Below the pieces are notes generated by a model. That model ran no database searches. It saw only the letters and a list, made by a program, of their open reading frames with translations, and was not told the origin of the DNA. Below are positions 15,791 through 26,000 of a DNA stretch of 64,000 nucleotides, in pieces. Numbering within the stretch: the stretch's first letter is position 1; each line of letters begins with the position of its first letter. The DNA lies in assembly GCA_910578545.1 (NCBI GenBank), contig CAJTPT010000007.1, forward strand, positions 1-64,000, read 5' to 3'. The translations under genes and the position numbers were made by a program. This DNA is from an uncultured Christensenella sp. Lineage in GTDB: Bacteria > Bacillota > Clostridia > Christensenellales > Pumilibacteraceae.

Positions 15791-17218
15791 ATGCGGTTAT
15801 GCGAAATATTGGATGTCGAAAGCGATATCGAAATAACGGGGCTTGCGTTTGACAGCTCGAGGGTCAAGGACGGGGATCTGTTCTTTTGTCTTGTCGGTCG
15901 CGAAAACGACGGGCACACTTTTGCGGCGGACGCAATCTCGCGCGGTGCGGCGGCTATCGTAGTTGAACGGCGGCTCGCGCTCGACTGCATTCAAATCGAA
16001 GTGGCTGACAGTCGGCATGCGCTTGCGCTTGCCGCGTCGGCGTTTTACGGCAACCCGAGTAAACGGCTCAAGCTGATAGGCATAACGGGCACCAACGGCA
16101 AAACTACTACCACTTATATAGTTAAGAGCATAATCGAGGAGGCGGGGCACGTGTGCGGCATAATCGGCACCAACGCGATCGAATATTGCGGCAACAAGCT
16201 TGACGCGCGGCTGACAACGCCCGACCCGATAGAGCTTCACGCTACGCTAAAGGATATGGCGGACGCCGGTGTGGAATACGTGGTGATGGAAGTGTCGGCG
16301 CACGCGATAAAGCTTAACAAGGTGGACGGCATAACGTACGAGGTAGGTGCGTTTACCAATTTTTCGCGCGACCACTTGGACTTTTTCGGCGATATGAAAA
16401 GCTATGCCCAAACCAAAAAGAGCTTTTTTTCCGCCGAGCATTGCCGTAGCGCGGTTATCAACGTGGACGATGAGCTCGGCAAAGAGATCGCACACGACAG
16501 CGCGCTTCCCGCAGTTACCTACGGCGTGGACAACCCGTCCGATGTTTTCGGCATAGACCTATCCATGAGCGCGTACGGTTTGAGCTACGTAATCAACATG
16601 GCGGACGCCGTCGGACACGTCAAGTTCAGCCTTACCGGTCGGTTCAACATGTACAATACGCTGTGCGCGGCGGCGGTGGCTATGTCGTTAGGCTTTCCGC
16701 TTTCGGCGGTTACGGCGGGCATTCGTAACGTAAAAAAGATAGACGGCAGATTTAACATTATCAACACCGCCAAATGCAGTGTTATAATCGACTTTGCGCA
16801 TACCGACGACGGTATTGCCAATATATTACGCGCCATTCGCGAGTTTGCGCCCGCGCGCATAATCACCGTATTCGGTTGCGGCGGCAACCGCGATTCGAGC
16901 AAGCGCTCGGTCATGGGTAAAATCGTTTCGCAAATGAGCGATTATTGCTTTGTGACAAGCGACAATCCGCGGTTCGAGGATCCGCAGGCGATAATCGACC
17001 AAATCATAAGCGGCATATCAGAGATAGGCGGAACAAACTATACGGCGGTTGTCGACCGCAAGCAGGCTATCCGCTGCGCAATGGAAATGGCGGAAAAGCA
17101 GGATATCGTGTTAATAGCCGGCAAGGGCGCCGAGCGGTACAACGACGTTATGGGCAGGCGCACACCGTACAACGACGAGCAGTACGTAATGGAAATAGCG
17201 GGAGAGTTCGGGCTTTGA
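15791..17218 (+). CDS. murE: UDP-MurNAc-L-Ala-D-Glu:meso-diaminopimelate ligase
   Basis: The 475-residue Mur ligase has ATP-binding GTNGKTTTT, the central domain (MEVSAHAIKL, FSRDHLDFF) and the C-terminal domain with DNPR. That signature selects meso-diaminopimelate over lysine, so the peptidoglycan is DAP type. The start at 15791 is chosen because MRLCEIL aligns with the family start and GGCAGGTG lies upstream. The frame extends to 15713 without a ribosome-binding site. The stop overlaps mraY. No murF lies between murE and mraY, contrary to the usual order. Confidence 0.95.
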   Translation: MRLCEILDVESDIEITGLAFDSSRVKDGDLFFCLVGRENDGHTFAADAISRGAAAIVVERRLALDCIQIEVADSRHALALAASAFYGNPSKRLKLIGITGTNGKTTTTYIVKSIIEEAGHVCGIIGTNAIEYCGNKLDARLTTPDPIELHATLKDMADAGVEYVVMEVSAHAIKLNKVDGITYEVGAFTNFSRDHLDFFGDMKSYAQTKKSFFSAEHCRSAVINVDDELGKEIAHDSALPAVTYGVDNPSDVFGIDLSMSAYGLSYVINMADAVGHVKFSLTGRFNMYNTLCAAAVAMSLGFPLSAVTAGIRNVKKIDGRFNIINTAKCSVIIDFAHTDDGIANILRAIREFAPARIITVFGCGGNRDSSKRSVMGKIVSQMSDYCFVTSDNPRFEDPQAIIDQIISGISEIGGTNYTAVVDRKQAIRCAMEMAEKQDIVLIAGKGAERYNDVMGRRTPYNDEQYVMEIAGEFGL

Positions 17219-18201
17219 TAAGCATACTTTGCGCGTTTTTGGCGGCGTTCGCGGTGGGAATGCTACTGTTGCCGCTCAATATTAGGCTTGTCAGGCGGTT
17301 AAAGGCAGGTCAGCCCATACTCTCGTACGTGGACAACCACAAGAGCAAGCAGGGCACGCCTACAATGGGCGGCGCGTCGATAGTGCTTGCGCTTATTCCC
17401 GCGCTGTTTTTTACCGTGCGCGGCGACAAAACGCAGTATATAATACTTATAGTCACCGTCGGGTACGCGCTTATCGGGTTTATCGACGACTTTATTAAGG
17501 TCAGGTACAAAAACAACAAAGGATTGTCGCCCGTGCAAAAGATAATCTTTCAAGTTTTGCTTGCTACGATTATATCGGTGTACGCGTACTACGGCGACGA
17601 CGTGGGAAGCACTGTGTATGCGCCGTTTGCGCCAAAAAAAATCGAGCTCGGCGTGCTTGCACCGCTATACTATATTTTTATCTTTTTGGCGTTTACCAAC
17701 TCGGTAAACCTGACCGACGGACTTGACGGCCTTGCGTCGTCGGTGACGGTAACCAATTCGGCGTTCTGTTGCGTAATGCTCGGAATAGCGTTTTTTGCGG
17801 GCGAGCTCACGAGCGACGGCACGCTCAATATGATAGTGCTGTGCGCCGCGCTATGCGGAAGCCTGTTGGCGTTTTTGTGCTTTAACACGCACCCCGCAAA
17901 GATATTTATGGGCGATACGGGCTCGCTATCGTTAGGCGGATTTTTGGCGTGCGTAGCCGTGCTCGGCAGAATGTCGCTGAGCATGCTTCTCGTCGGAATA
18001 ATGTATATAGTAACAAGCCTGTCCGTTATAATACAGGTAATAGTGTTTAAGCTAACAAAAAAGCGCGTGTTCTTAATGGCGCCGCTACACCACCACTTCG
18101 AGAGGAAAGGTGTGTTCGAGGGCAAGATAGCCGTTACGTATACCATTATCACCTTCGTTTGCGGGGTGGTGACGGTTGCGCTTATGCTTGCGCTGTATTG
18201 A
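17215..18201 (+). CDS. mraY: phospho-MurNAc-pentapeptide transferase MraY
   Basis: The 328-residue polytopic protein makes lipid I at the membrane. Visible motifs are GTPTMGG, the Asp-rich FIDDFIK, NSVNLTDGLDGL and MGDTGSL, and the histidine motif APLHHHFE. It starts at TTG 17215, which shares TTGA with the murE stop and has GGGAGAG upstream. Earlier in-frame sequence reads through murE in another frame and is not coding. Confidence 0.95.
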   Translation: MISILCAFLAAFAVGMLLLPLNIRLVRRLKAGQPILSYVDNHKSKQGTPTMGGASIVLALIPALFFTVRGDKTQYIILIVTVGYALIGFIDDFIKVRYKNNKGLSPVQKIIFQVLLATIISVYAYYGDDVGSTVYAPFAPKKIELGVLAPLYYIFIFLAFTNSVNLTDGLDGLASSVTVTNSAFCCVMLGIAFFAGELTSDGTLNMIVLCAALCGSLLAFLCFNTHPAKIFMGDTGSLSLGGFLACVAVLGRMSLSMLLVGIMYIVTSLSVIIQVIVFKLTKKRVFLMAPLHHHFERKGVFEGKIAVTYTIITFVCGVVTVALMLALY

Positions 18202-18259
18202 TTAAAAAACAAGTGCCCGCTTGCTTTCGGCGCAAATTCTAAACGCCCGCTTTTCGTCA

Positions 18260-18265
18260 TATAAT
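18260..18265 (+). promoter_or_regulatory. possible -10 box of murD, leaderless
   Basis: TATAAT lies five bases before the murD ATG. The matching -35 (TTCTAA at 18237-18242, 17 bp away) is weak. There is no ribosome-binding site. Confidence 0.45.
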
Positions 18266-18270
18266 ACCGT

Positions 18271-19539
18271 ATGAGTATTTTCGACGGAAAGCGGTTTTTT
18301 GTTTACGGCAACGGATTGTCGGGGCGCGCGGCGTGCAAAGCCATAAAAAAGCACGGCGGCAAAGCCCGAGTCTATGCCGATATAAACGGTATGTTTATTC
18401 CACCGCCCGATAAGGACTACGACGGCGCGGTGATAAGCCCGGGCATACGACCTACGCACAAGGTGTACGAGTATTGCGCCGAGCACGGCATAAAGACCTA
18501 TTCGGAAATCGAGATTGGCTTTGCCTTGTCAGACGGGCGCAAAATAGTAGGCGTGACGGGCACCAACGGCAAGACCACAGTCACCAGGCTTATCGCCGAC
18601 ATGTCGGACGGAGTGGCGTGCGGAAACATCGGTTATCCGCTGTGCGCCGCAGTGCTCGAAAAATCTGAAAAGCCGCTTGTGTGCGAACTGTCCAGCTTTC
18701 AGCTTTACCGTTCGGTAATATCGCCGACGGTGGCAGTCATCACTAACGTGACTTCCGATCACGTGGATTGGCACGGCAGTCTGAAGGAATATTACGCCGC
18801 CAAGTGCAACGTGGCAAACGGCATGGACGGCGGATACTTGGTGCTCGGCGAGGACGTCAGCGTGGGCTCGCTGTGCGCGCTTCATACTTCCGCGCAGATA
18901 ATTCGGTGCTCGACGAGCACAGTGATCGACGGCGCGTACGTGGCGGACGGATATTTTTGCTTTGGCGGCGATCGCATTTGTCCGGTGGACTACCTGCGTT
19001 TGCCGGGCGAGCATAACGTAAAAAACGCGTTGTGCGCAATCGCGGCGGCAAAGTGCATTGGCGCGGACAACTCTTCCGTAATCAACGCGCTGTCGTCGTC
19101 CGAGCCGTCGCCGCACCGTACCGAAAAGGCGGGGTATGCTTGCGGCAAGCAGTGGATAGACGATTCCAAGGGTACAAACGTTGCGGCGTGCTTGGCGGCT
19201 ATAGCGCAAACGGACGGAACAGTGTGTCTTATACTCGGCGGGCGCGGCAAGGACACCGATTTCGGCGAACTGTTTTGCGCGCTCGATAATCGGGTAATCG
19301 AGGTGGTCGCAATGGGGGAAACCGCGCAAGCCGTTCGCGACGCGGCGTGCGCATTAACGCCCGAGCTGAAAATAAGCGTTGTAAGCTCGCTGTCGGACGC
19401 CGTTGCCAAGGCGGCGGAATCTAAAGCAAAAACCGTGCTGTTATCGCCCGCGTGCGCGTCGTTCGACGAGTTCAAGTCGTACGCCGAGCGCGGCGAGCGC
19501 TTTAAGGCGGCGGTGCGTGCGCTCGGTAGGACTAAGTAA
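18271..19539 (+). CDS. murD: UDP-MurNAc-L-alanine:D-glutamate ligase
   Basis: The 422-residue Mur ligase has an N-terminal Rossmann-like domain (FVYGNGLSGRAA), ATP-binding VTGTNGKTTV, TSDHVDWHGS and the late motifs DDSKGTN and SPACASFDEF characteristic of MurD. It adds D-glutamate in the cytoplasm. The 69-bp gap after mraY carries a -10 box but no ribosome-binding site. Confidence 0.95.
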   Translation: MSIFDGKRFFVYGNGLSGRAACKAIKKHGGKARVYADINGMFIPPPDKDYDGAVISPGIRPTHKVYEYCAEHGIKTYSEIEIGFALSDGRKIVGVTGTNGKTTVTRLIADMSDGVACGNIGYPLCAAVLEKSEKPLVCELSSFQLYRSVISPTVAVITNVTSDHVDWHGSLKEYYAAKCNVANGMDGGYLVLGEDVSVGSLCALHTSAQIIRCSTSTVIDGAYVADGYFCFGGDRICPVDYLRLPGEHNVKNALCAIAAAKCIGADNSSVINALSSSEPSPHRTEKAGYACGKQWIDDSKGTNVAACLAAIAQTDGTVCLILGGRGKDTDFGELFCALDNRVIEVVAMGETAQAVRDAACALTPELKISVVSSLSDAVAKAAESKAKTVLLSPACASFDEFKSYAERGERFKAAVRALGRTK

Positions 19540-19550
19540 GCGATTTTGCC

Positions 19551-20762
19551 ATGAAAAAAAACATAAAGACCAAATTTGCGGGAATATCGGATAACAAATC
19601 GGGCAAGTCCGATATCGCGCTTATAATCGTCACGGCGGCGCTTGTTGCGTTCGGCGTGCTTATGGTGTACTCGGCAGGGTCGTACGTAGGCGAACGAATA
19701 TACGGCACTAAGTATTATTACGTGTACAAGCAGTTAACGGGCGCGGCGCTCGGGCTTGCCGCAATGTTCTTGTGCTCGCGTATCGATTACCACGTATTTC
19801 ACAAGCTGAGATACGTGATACTCGCAGTATCGGTGATACTTCTTGCAATAGTGTTTATCCCGGGCGTCGGCATAACCAACTACGGCGCTCGGCGGTGGAT
19901 AAACCTGCCGTTCTTTACCATACAGGCGAGCGAGATTTCCAAGTTCGGCTTTATAATATTCGCCTCGGCATATATCGGATCGCACGAAAGCTCGATAAAA
20001 ACATTTACAGGCTTGCTTCCCGTCGTAGCCGTAGGCGGAGTTATTTGTTTGCTTATTATACTCGAGCCTAACATGTCGGTAACTATATGTATGGCGCTAC
20101 TCATGATAGTAATGCTGTTTTTGGGCGGGGCCAAAATCAAGCACCTTTTGTGCATAATCCTTCCGCTTATCGCGTCGGCGGTAGTGCTTATACTTATCGA
20201 GCCTTACAGGTTTGCTCGGCTTATGGCGTTTTTGGATCCGTGGGAAAGTCCGCTCGAGGAAGGGTATCAGCTTATACAATCGTATTACGGTTTGGGCGCG
20301 GGCGGCTTTTTCGGCGTCGGGTTGTTTAATTCCAGACAGAAATATCTGTTTTTGCCGTTTGCCGAAAGCGACTTTATATTCAGCGTGATAGGCGAGGAAT
20401 TCGGGCTGTTCGGCTGTTTTGCGGTTATGGCGGCATATGTGTTTTTGATACGCCGCGCGCTTAAAATATCGGTGAGCGCGTCGGACAGATTCGGATCGCT
20501 GTTGTGTTCGGGTATAGCGGCGATAATCGCAATACAGGTAATGGTTAATATAGCGGTTGTGACGGGTAGTATTCCGCCGACTGGACTGCCGTTGCCGTTT
20601 ATAAGCAGCGGCAGCTCGGGACTTATCGTGTTTATGTCGGGAATAGGAATACTAAACAGCGTAAAACGCGCAAGCCCCAAAAGCAGCGATCTCATGTTCG
20701 AGCGGGCAAAAAAGCGCGGGCGTAAAAACCGCCGTAACAAAAAAACGGTTGCCTTTTCTTAA
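19551..20762 (+). CDS. ftsW: lipid II polymerase FtsW (SEDS family)
   Basis: The 403-residue SEDS protein has about ten membrane helices. Conserved loops include LMVYSAGSY, SDFIFSVIGEEFG and TGLPLPFISSGSSG. It polymerises glycan strands with the class B PBP encoded at 13507. Spacing from murD is 11 bp. The final residues are very basic (KKRGRKNRRNKK). FtsW and SpoVE cannot be separated by sequence here. Confidence 0.94.
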   Translation: MKKNIKTKFAGISDNKSGKSDIALIIVTAALVAFGVLMVYSAGSYVGERIYGTKYYYVYKQLTGAALGLAAMFLCSRIDYHVFHKLRYVILAVSVILLAIVFIPGVGITNYGARRWINLPFFTIQASEISKFGFIIFASAYIGSHESSIKTFTGLLPVVAVGGVICLLIILEPNMSVTICMALLMIVMLFLGGAKIKHLLCIILPLIASAVVLILIEPYRFARLMAFLDPWESPLEEGYQLIQSYYGLGAGGFFGVGLFNSRQKYLFLPFAESDFIFSVIGEEFGLFGCFAVMAAYVFLIRRALKISVSASDRFGSLLCSGIAAIIAIQVMVNIAVVTGSIPPTGLPLPFISSGSSGLIVFMSGIGILNSVKRASPKSSDLMFERAKKRGRKNRRNKKTVAFS

Positions 20763-20777
20763 TAAAAGGGATATAAT
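20749..20777 (+). promoter_or_regulatory. leaderless promoter of the 20784 membrane protein gene
   Basis: TTGCCT (20749-20754) and TATAAT (20772-20777) have 17-bp spacing. The GTG start is six bases beyond the -10 box. The -35 lies inside the end of ftsW. Confidence 0.65.
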
Positions 20778-20783
20778 AGATAT

Positions 20784-21788
20784 GTGAAATATCTATATCA
20801 GACATTTTCATATCTAAAAAAGAATTTTTGGCTGGCGGTGGCGGTGATGGCCGTCCCGTCTGTTGCGGCGTGTTTTTTGTCCGTTCCGTACTGGGAAGTG
20901 GCGTTTGTAACGGGCTTCGATTACAATCCTTATTTTAGAGCAGGTGCGACGTTCGCGCTTGTGTTTGACGACAGTTGGCAGTTTTTGTGGCCGATTGTTT
21001 TGATATCGACGCTTCAAGTAGTGGCGTCGGCGCTTATAATGTCGTCGATCGACAGGCATTTCCGCACGGGCAAACTGTCGCTTCGATCGCCGTGGCGAAT
21101 GATAAACAACTCGATTTTCCCGATAGCCATCGGGGTCGTTGTAATGAGCGTACTGTCGGTAGTGCTCAGATTTTTGCTGTTCGGACTCGTTTCGCTCTCG
21201 CAGGCGATATGCCACGCGATTGGTGCGTCGACGGGCGCGGCGCTCACGGTAATATCTGTGGTAGCGGTCGCACTGTTTGTGTTGCACGCGCTTATAGTCA
21301 TGCCCATGCTGTTTTGGGCGCCGATAATGTTTATATACGGCTATAAGTTCCGCGACGCCGCGGCGCTGTCGTTTAAGCTGATATCGGGCAAAAAGATTTT
21401 CGGCGGCTTGCTTTTGCCGATGATGGTGTGCGCCGGGGTCCAAATGCTAATGGGCTTTTTGCAGGTAAGCGCGTGGGCGATATGCCTTACAAGCTTTTTC
21501 GTGTTTTTGTTCACCAACGTCTACGCCACGGTGTATACCATGATTACCTTTTATTCGGTGAGCGACCTCGAGCGCCGCGACGTCAAACCGTACCTTAATA
21601 TACGCTTGCCTAACCCTGCGCCGGCGAGCCCCGCGTCGCCCGAAAAGACCGATGCGGAAGCGAAGACGGAAAAGGATAAAGCCGCGGTAGCCGAAACCAA
21701 ACAGGCAAACAAACAAAAAAAATCAACGTCGTCTGCCAAATCCAAAACCGCAAAACGCAAAGCGGGGGAGGAATCCGATGTCGTTTAA
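20784..21788 (+). CDS. unrecognised polytopic membrane protein with Lys/Ala-rich cytoplasmic tail
   Basis: The 334-residue protein has about six membrane helices (first at 15-33, then from about 70 to 260). It ends in a tail of about 70 residues rich in Lys, Ala and Ser (from PAPASPASPEKTD to KRKAGEESDVV). The last helices contain FWAPIMFIYGYKFRDAAALSF, which resembles the general fold of DUF975-like or YIP1-like membrane proteins, but I do not recognise a family. The GTG at 20784 has no ribosome-binding site and follows its -10 box by six bases. It overlaps the next gene by 11 bp and probably forms a pair with it. It lies where murG or murC would be expected. Confidence 0.75.
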   Translation: MKYLYQTFSYLKKNFWLAVAVMAVPSVAACFLSVPYWEVAFVTGFDYNPYFRAGATFALVFDDSWQFLWPIVLISTLQVVASALIMSSIDRHFRTGKLSLRSPWRMINNSIFPIAIGVVVMSVLSVVLRFLLFGLVSLSQAICHAIGASTGAALTVISVVAVALFVLHALIVMPMLFWAPIMFIYGYKFRDAAALSFKLISGKKIFGGLLLPMMVCAGVQMLMGFLQVSAWAICLTSFFVFLFTNVYATVYTMITFYSVSDLERRDVKPYLNIRLPNPAPASPASPEKTDAEAKTEKDKAAVAETKQANKQKKSTSSAKSKTAKRKAGEESDVV

Positions 21789-22671
21789 GAACGCTTTTAA
21801 AAATATGATAGCGCATTTCGGAACGGTGTGGGCGGTACTGCTGTACATGGCGGTGTCTTTTGCATTGCTCGCGGGTTTGAGCTTGCCGTTTATTCTGCCC
21901 ATTCAGCGCGCGCTTGCCGATGCGGGTGTGTTCTCCGGAATAAGCAAAGCGTTTGGCGAACTGTTCGGCGACGGCGGTTGGAACGGACTGTGGAATGGGC
22001 TTTACGACGTTTACCAAAGCGCGCTCGGCGTTTTTCAAAACAACGACAGGGTAGCGTCGCTGACTCGCATTTTCGTTATATTGGTTTTGATTGTTGCGTT
22101 CCGATTCTTTTTCGGACTGTACGAGATTCCGCTTGCAACCGTGTTAGACGGCAGACTGTCTTGTAACGCGGCATACGGTTTTGCCGGCAAGTTTATATCC
22201 ACGCTCGGCGTGTCCGTGCGCTTTTCGCTGGCCAAAATGCCTATAATGATAGCGTTCGACGCGGCGTCGTTCGGAATAATATACGGCGTTATACGCGCTA
22301 TGGGAATGAACGTAGCGTTGCCGTTTATAGGAATAACCGTGCTTCTCGTGTTCCGCGCATTTCGTAGTTCGCTCACTGCGTGCTGGGCGCCGTGCGTGGC
22401 AGGCGGCGCCGGCGTTATAAAAGGCTTTGCCCGTTCGTGCGAGATATGTTTTAAGCGTTTCGGCGCGATATATTCTACTTATATTATAACATGGTTGCTA
22501 ATTATCGCGTGCGTGATGTTCGTCACTATTTTTACGCTCGGCGTGGGGTTGATAGTAGCTGTTCCGTTTGCCACCGTGCTGTTGGGGCACTTGGGCATAA
22601 CGTTGTACTACAACAAAACGGGCATGCGCTACTATGTTGACGGCAGCGTGTACACCCCGAATACTAATTAG
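21778..22671 (+). CDS. unrecognised polytopic membrane protein, paired with 20784
   Basis: The 297-residue protein has about five or six hydrophobic segments and a Gly/Trp-rich loop (GDGGWNGLWNGLYD) after the first. Its overall layout (helix, loop, then a block containing RSCEICFKRFG) parallels the upstream protein, so the two may be distant paralogues acting as a heteromer. GGGGGAGGAA precedes the ATG, which overlaps the upstream gene. A terminator follows at 22684. No enzyme motif is seen. Confidence 0.75.
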   Translation: MSFKNAFKNMIAHFGTVWAVLLYMAVSFALLAGLSLPFILPIQRALADAGVFSGISKAFGELFGDGGWNGLWNGLYDVYQSALGVFQNNDRVASLTRIFVILVLIVAFRFFFGLYEIPLATVLDGRLSCNAAYGFAGKFISTLGVSVRFSLAKMPIMIAFDAASFGIIYGVIRAMGMNVALPFIGITVLLVFRAFRSSLTACWAPCVAGGAGVIKGFARSCEICFKRFGAIYSTYIITWLLIIACVMFVTIFTLGVGLIVAVPFATVLLGHLGITLYYNKTGMRYYVDGSVYTPNTN

Positions 22672-22683
22672 GAATTAAGACTT

Positions 22684-22709
22684 GTCGAGTTCGCGCTCGA
22701 CTTTTTTTT
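22684..22709 (+). terminator. terminator after the membrane protein pair
   Basis: GTCGAG (22684-22689) pairs with CTCGAC (22696-22701), followed by eight T. Confidence 0.85.
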
Positions 22710-22720
22710 CGTCAAAATTG

Positions 22721-22755
22721 TTGTCATAGGAGCAATCTCCGACCACCGAAGGATC
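22721..22755 (+). repeat. second degenerate copy of the dispersed 'GTCAT...GAAGGATCC' repeat
   Basis: It begins TTGTCATAGGAGC and ends CGAAGGATCC, similar to 15427-15455. The following 200 bp up to the promoter at 22970 contain no supported gene. Confidence 0.35.
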
Positions 22756-22969
22756 CCGCAAGCACAAAGCGTGCAAAACCGAATTCTCCTCGCCAAGTCA
22801 TAAAGTCATACCGATTCCCGACATCAATCACAGTCAAGCGGTCAATGCTTCCGAATCGAAAAAATCGGTTTATACCGTTTTTTGCATTTTTTACCTTTAT
22901 AAACGAGCGCAAATATGAATAAACTATAAATAATGCACAAAAAATTGCCGAATTTTTGATTTGTTTATA

Positions 22970-22998
22970 TTGACAACTATCGGCAAATGTATTATAAT
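22970..22998 (+). promoter_or_regulatory. strong promoter of the giant-gene cassette
   Basis: TTGACA (22970-22975), 17 bp, and TATAAT (22993-22998) match consensus perfectly. A 7-bp inverted repeat, TTGCCGA (22945-22951) and TCGGCAA (22980-22986), flanks the -35 box, and a further TCGGCA lies at 23031. The leader of about 85 nt contains the hairpin CCGTC/GACGG (23045-23056). These could serve a regulator. Confidence 0.85.
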
Positions 22999-23090
22999 TA
23001 TTAAATGAATAATGTCGAATAGTATACATATCGGCATTTTCACACCGTCTCGACGGCGTTTCGAGGCAATATACTCATAAGAAGGGTCTT

Positions 23091-26000
23091 ATGAAATCGA
23101 TAAAAAAAGCATCATTGTTTAAATCACGAATACTTTCGTTTGCAATCTGCATAGCGTTGATTTGTTGCACGGTTCTTTCGTTCGGAATAATCGCGCCTCG
23201 CGGAGCGTACGCCGATGACGGTCCGGATATTTCGCAAAAGTCCGAAAACGGAATAAGATTCGTGCAGGTCGCGGCAGGCGTCGACTTTGCGATAGGTTTG
23301 ACGTACGACGGCGATTTGTACGGCTGGAGCTTAAAGGCTGATTCCGATAGAAATACAAGTACTCCCGCTACTCTCGGCGACTATTATCCGACAGACCCTA
23401 AAAAGATAGACGTCAAGTTCCGCGTCGGTCCCGGCGGAAGTAAAAGTCTGGACTGGGACAGTAACTCACCCGGCGCCGATTACCACGAGGAAACATCCGA
23501 CAGAATAGCGCATATCGCCGCTACCGCCTACACTGCGGCATTCGTCACGCAAAAAGGTTATATATACACTTGGGGGCGCGACGATACAACGCTTACCCGT
23601 GACGTAGCTTTTACAAGTAATAACAAATTGCATTATTTGCTTTTGCGTTCCACCGAAACGGATACGAGCGTAAAAACGCCTTGGACAGAACCATACATTA
23701 TCGATTATCATTATTATAGCGGCAGCGGTAACAACGACGTAACTGCCGACACCAACATGGTGCCGAGCGGAAACGCTATTGTCGATACTGCGATAGCGGC
23801 AGGCGAGTATAACTATATATTCTTGTTTAAGTATAATTACCAAGGCAGTCGTAAATCAACCGGCACAGGTGAGTATTATGCCTCTTTTGTGTGGGGCTCG
23901 CTTTTGTACGAAGTGCCTAATGCTCGTGTTGCAGAAGATTCCGAACGCACATATACTCAGTCGTACTTGAGCTACAACGGCGAAGCTCTTAATATTTACT
24001 TAACGCCGTATAAGATCGATAAAGAGCAAAAGATGTCGGTCGTTGCGGGCGGATATACCGTCGGTATCAACGGCTACAGCGCCAACGGTGTTGCAGGCGC
24101 TACCTCGCTTCAGCTTCGCGGCAAAAACTTTTTGACAACTCAAAATCTCGATGTCGACGGCAGTGATTATAAAGTTAAAAATACTACCAACGTAGTTACA
24201 CCTGCCAAAACGACGATCGATCCCGTAACGCACCGTTTGCCCGCTACAAGTGACCCCCCTCTTGCCGATGGACCGGCTGTCGGCGCCATAGTTGCAAGCG
24301 GAATTACTGTCAATAATGCGATTGCGGGTGCTAAAGGTCACAATCAGAACGAAGGCGAGGGCGGTCTTGAAATCGAATCGTCCGCGGTAGGTACCATCCG
24401 CGGCTTGGACGTAGAAAGATACTACGCGCGTCAAGCGACATATACCGGCGGCCCCTCGCTTTACAGCACCGACGTTGCCCCGGCTATTTGGAGCTCTTCT
24501 TCCGACGCCGACGGCGACCGCTTGGTGGGTGATAGCACACTAAACGACGACCATACCAACAATCTTTGCTTGCTTCCTTTGCACTACGAAGTATCTTTGG
24601 GTAACGATATAGGCTACGGCATTTCGGGCGGCAAGCTTTACGCATGGGGCGATAACAAATACAATCAGCTTACTCTCGGCAGTACGGTCGAATATAAGAG
24701 CGAGCCTACGCAGATTTTGGGCAACAGAGGTACAATAGTATCGGTTGCCGCAGGTAAACAGGAATCTCAAGTTAAAGCGTTTTACGAAAATAACCCTACG
24801 CTTGTCAGAGATGACGAAACCGGCACATACGGCTTTGACGCAGGCGTAAGAAATAAAAACGAATATATCTCCGCCGCGCTTACCTCGACGGGGCTTTTGT
24901 GGGCTTGGAATAAGGATATCGATCAGACTCAAATCACGTTCTGCGACGTTGACAGTTCGACGGCAAGCACCGCCAAGCGCGATGAGTTTGCGGCAATATA
25001 TTCCGGCTACGGCAATACATTGTTTGCCGTTACCACGCACGGCAAGCTCGTTCGTATTACCGCCGATGGCACAGCGTTTACTCAAAAGGTTTACGATAAG
25101 TTCCTTGACGAAACAGGTAAGGAAATAGTCAATTGGGTAGTAGACGACGGCAATGACGTCGTGTTCAAGGCTACAAAGCCTACGCTTGCCGATCCGGACC
25201 CCGAGTTTGGCACGGCAACATTCTACACGTGGTCTGCAACCGCACTCAAGACTGATTCGGAAGACGAGAACATTCGCATCAACGGTTCGACTGCCGCAGC
25301 GTACAAGCCGCTTATTCAGAAAAACAATATAGGCGACGCTTACAGAATAGTAGGATACGACGCGGCCGACGCGAAACTTAAGTTTAATCTTACTGCCGAC
25401 ACGCTCAGCGACGAAACGTACTTGCCCGTGTTCAAGTTTGACGGCAATCTTATGACAAAGACTCAACAGGAAAACATGTTTGAGTATGACGTTGTATACG
25501 ACGCCGAGCGCGGGGTAGGCGTATCCATACACCCGCTGCAATCCACTAAAGGCAAAAAGATTACAATCGAGATTAATATAGCGCGGTTTAACACGTACAC
25601 CAAATACGAGGGAACAACCGATAACGCTATTTACTATGATTATAAGGTTTGCAAAATTACCTTCATGGTAGAGGATACCGAAACCGTAAAGGTATATTCG
25701 TCATACGATTCTAAAAACAGCAACAACTGCACTATTCCGCTACTCGATCCTAATAATCAATACAACAGGTCTTTCTCGCTCGCCGTACAGGACGTCACGA
25801 CCGGTGTAGACGAGCTCAATAAATTTTTGACTTCGGATGCCGAGATACCCACGGTTAATACTGCGCTTAAAGGTTCTATCCTTACACAAATGAAGGATAA
25901 CGACAAGGGCTTCCCCGATAGCGATAAGGTAGCAAAGGGTAATCTTAAATATTATCTTAATGAAATCGACGTAGGTCGTTATAACAATACTTACAAATAT

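Noticed and set aside
18529..19329. 266-codon minus-strand frame opposite murD
   Set aside because: It is a shadow of the GC-rich murD codons. Composition is Arg/His-rich and no motif is present.
24540..25541. 333-codon minus-strand frame opposite giant 1
   Set aside because: It is opposite a gene with clear domains and a signal peptide, with no start signals and no recognisable motif.
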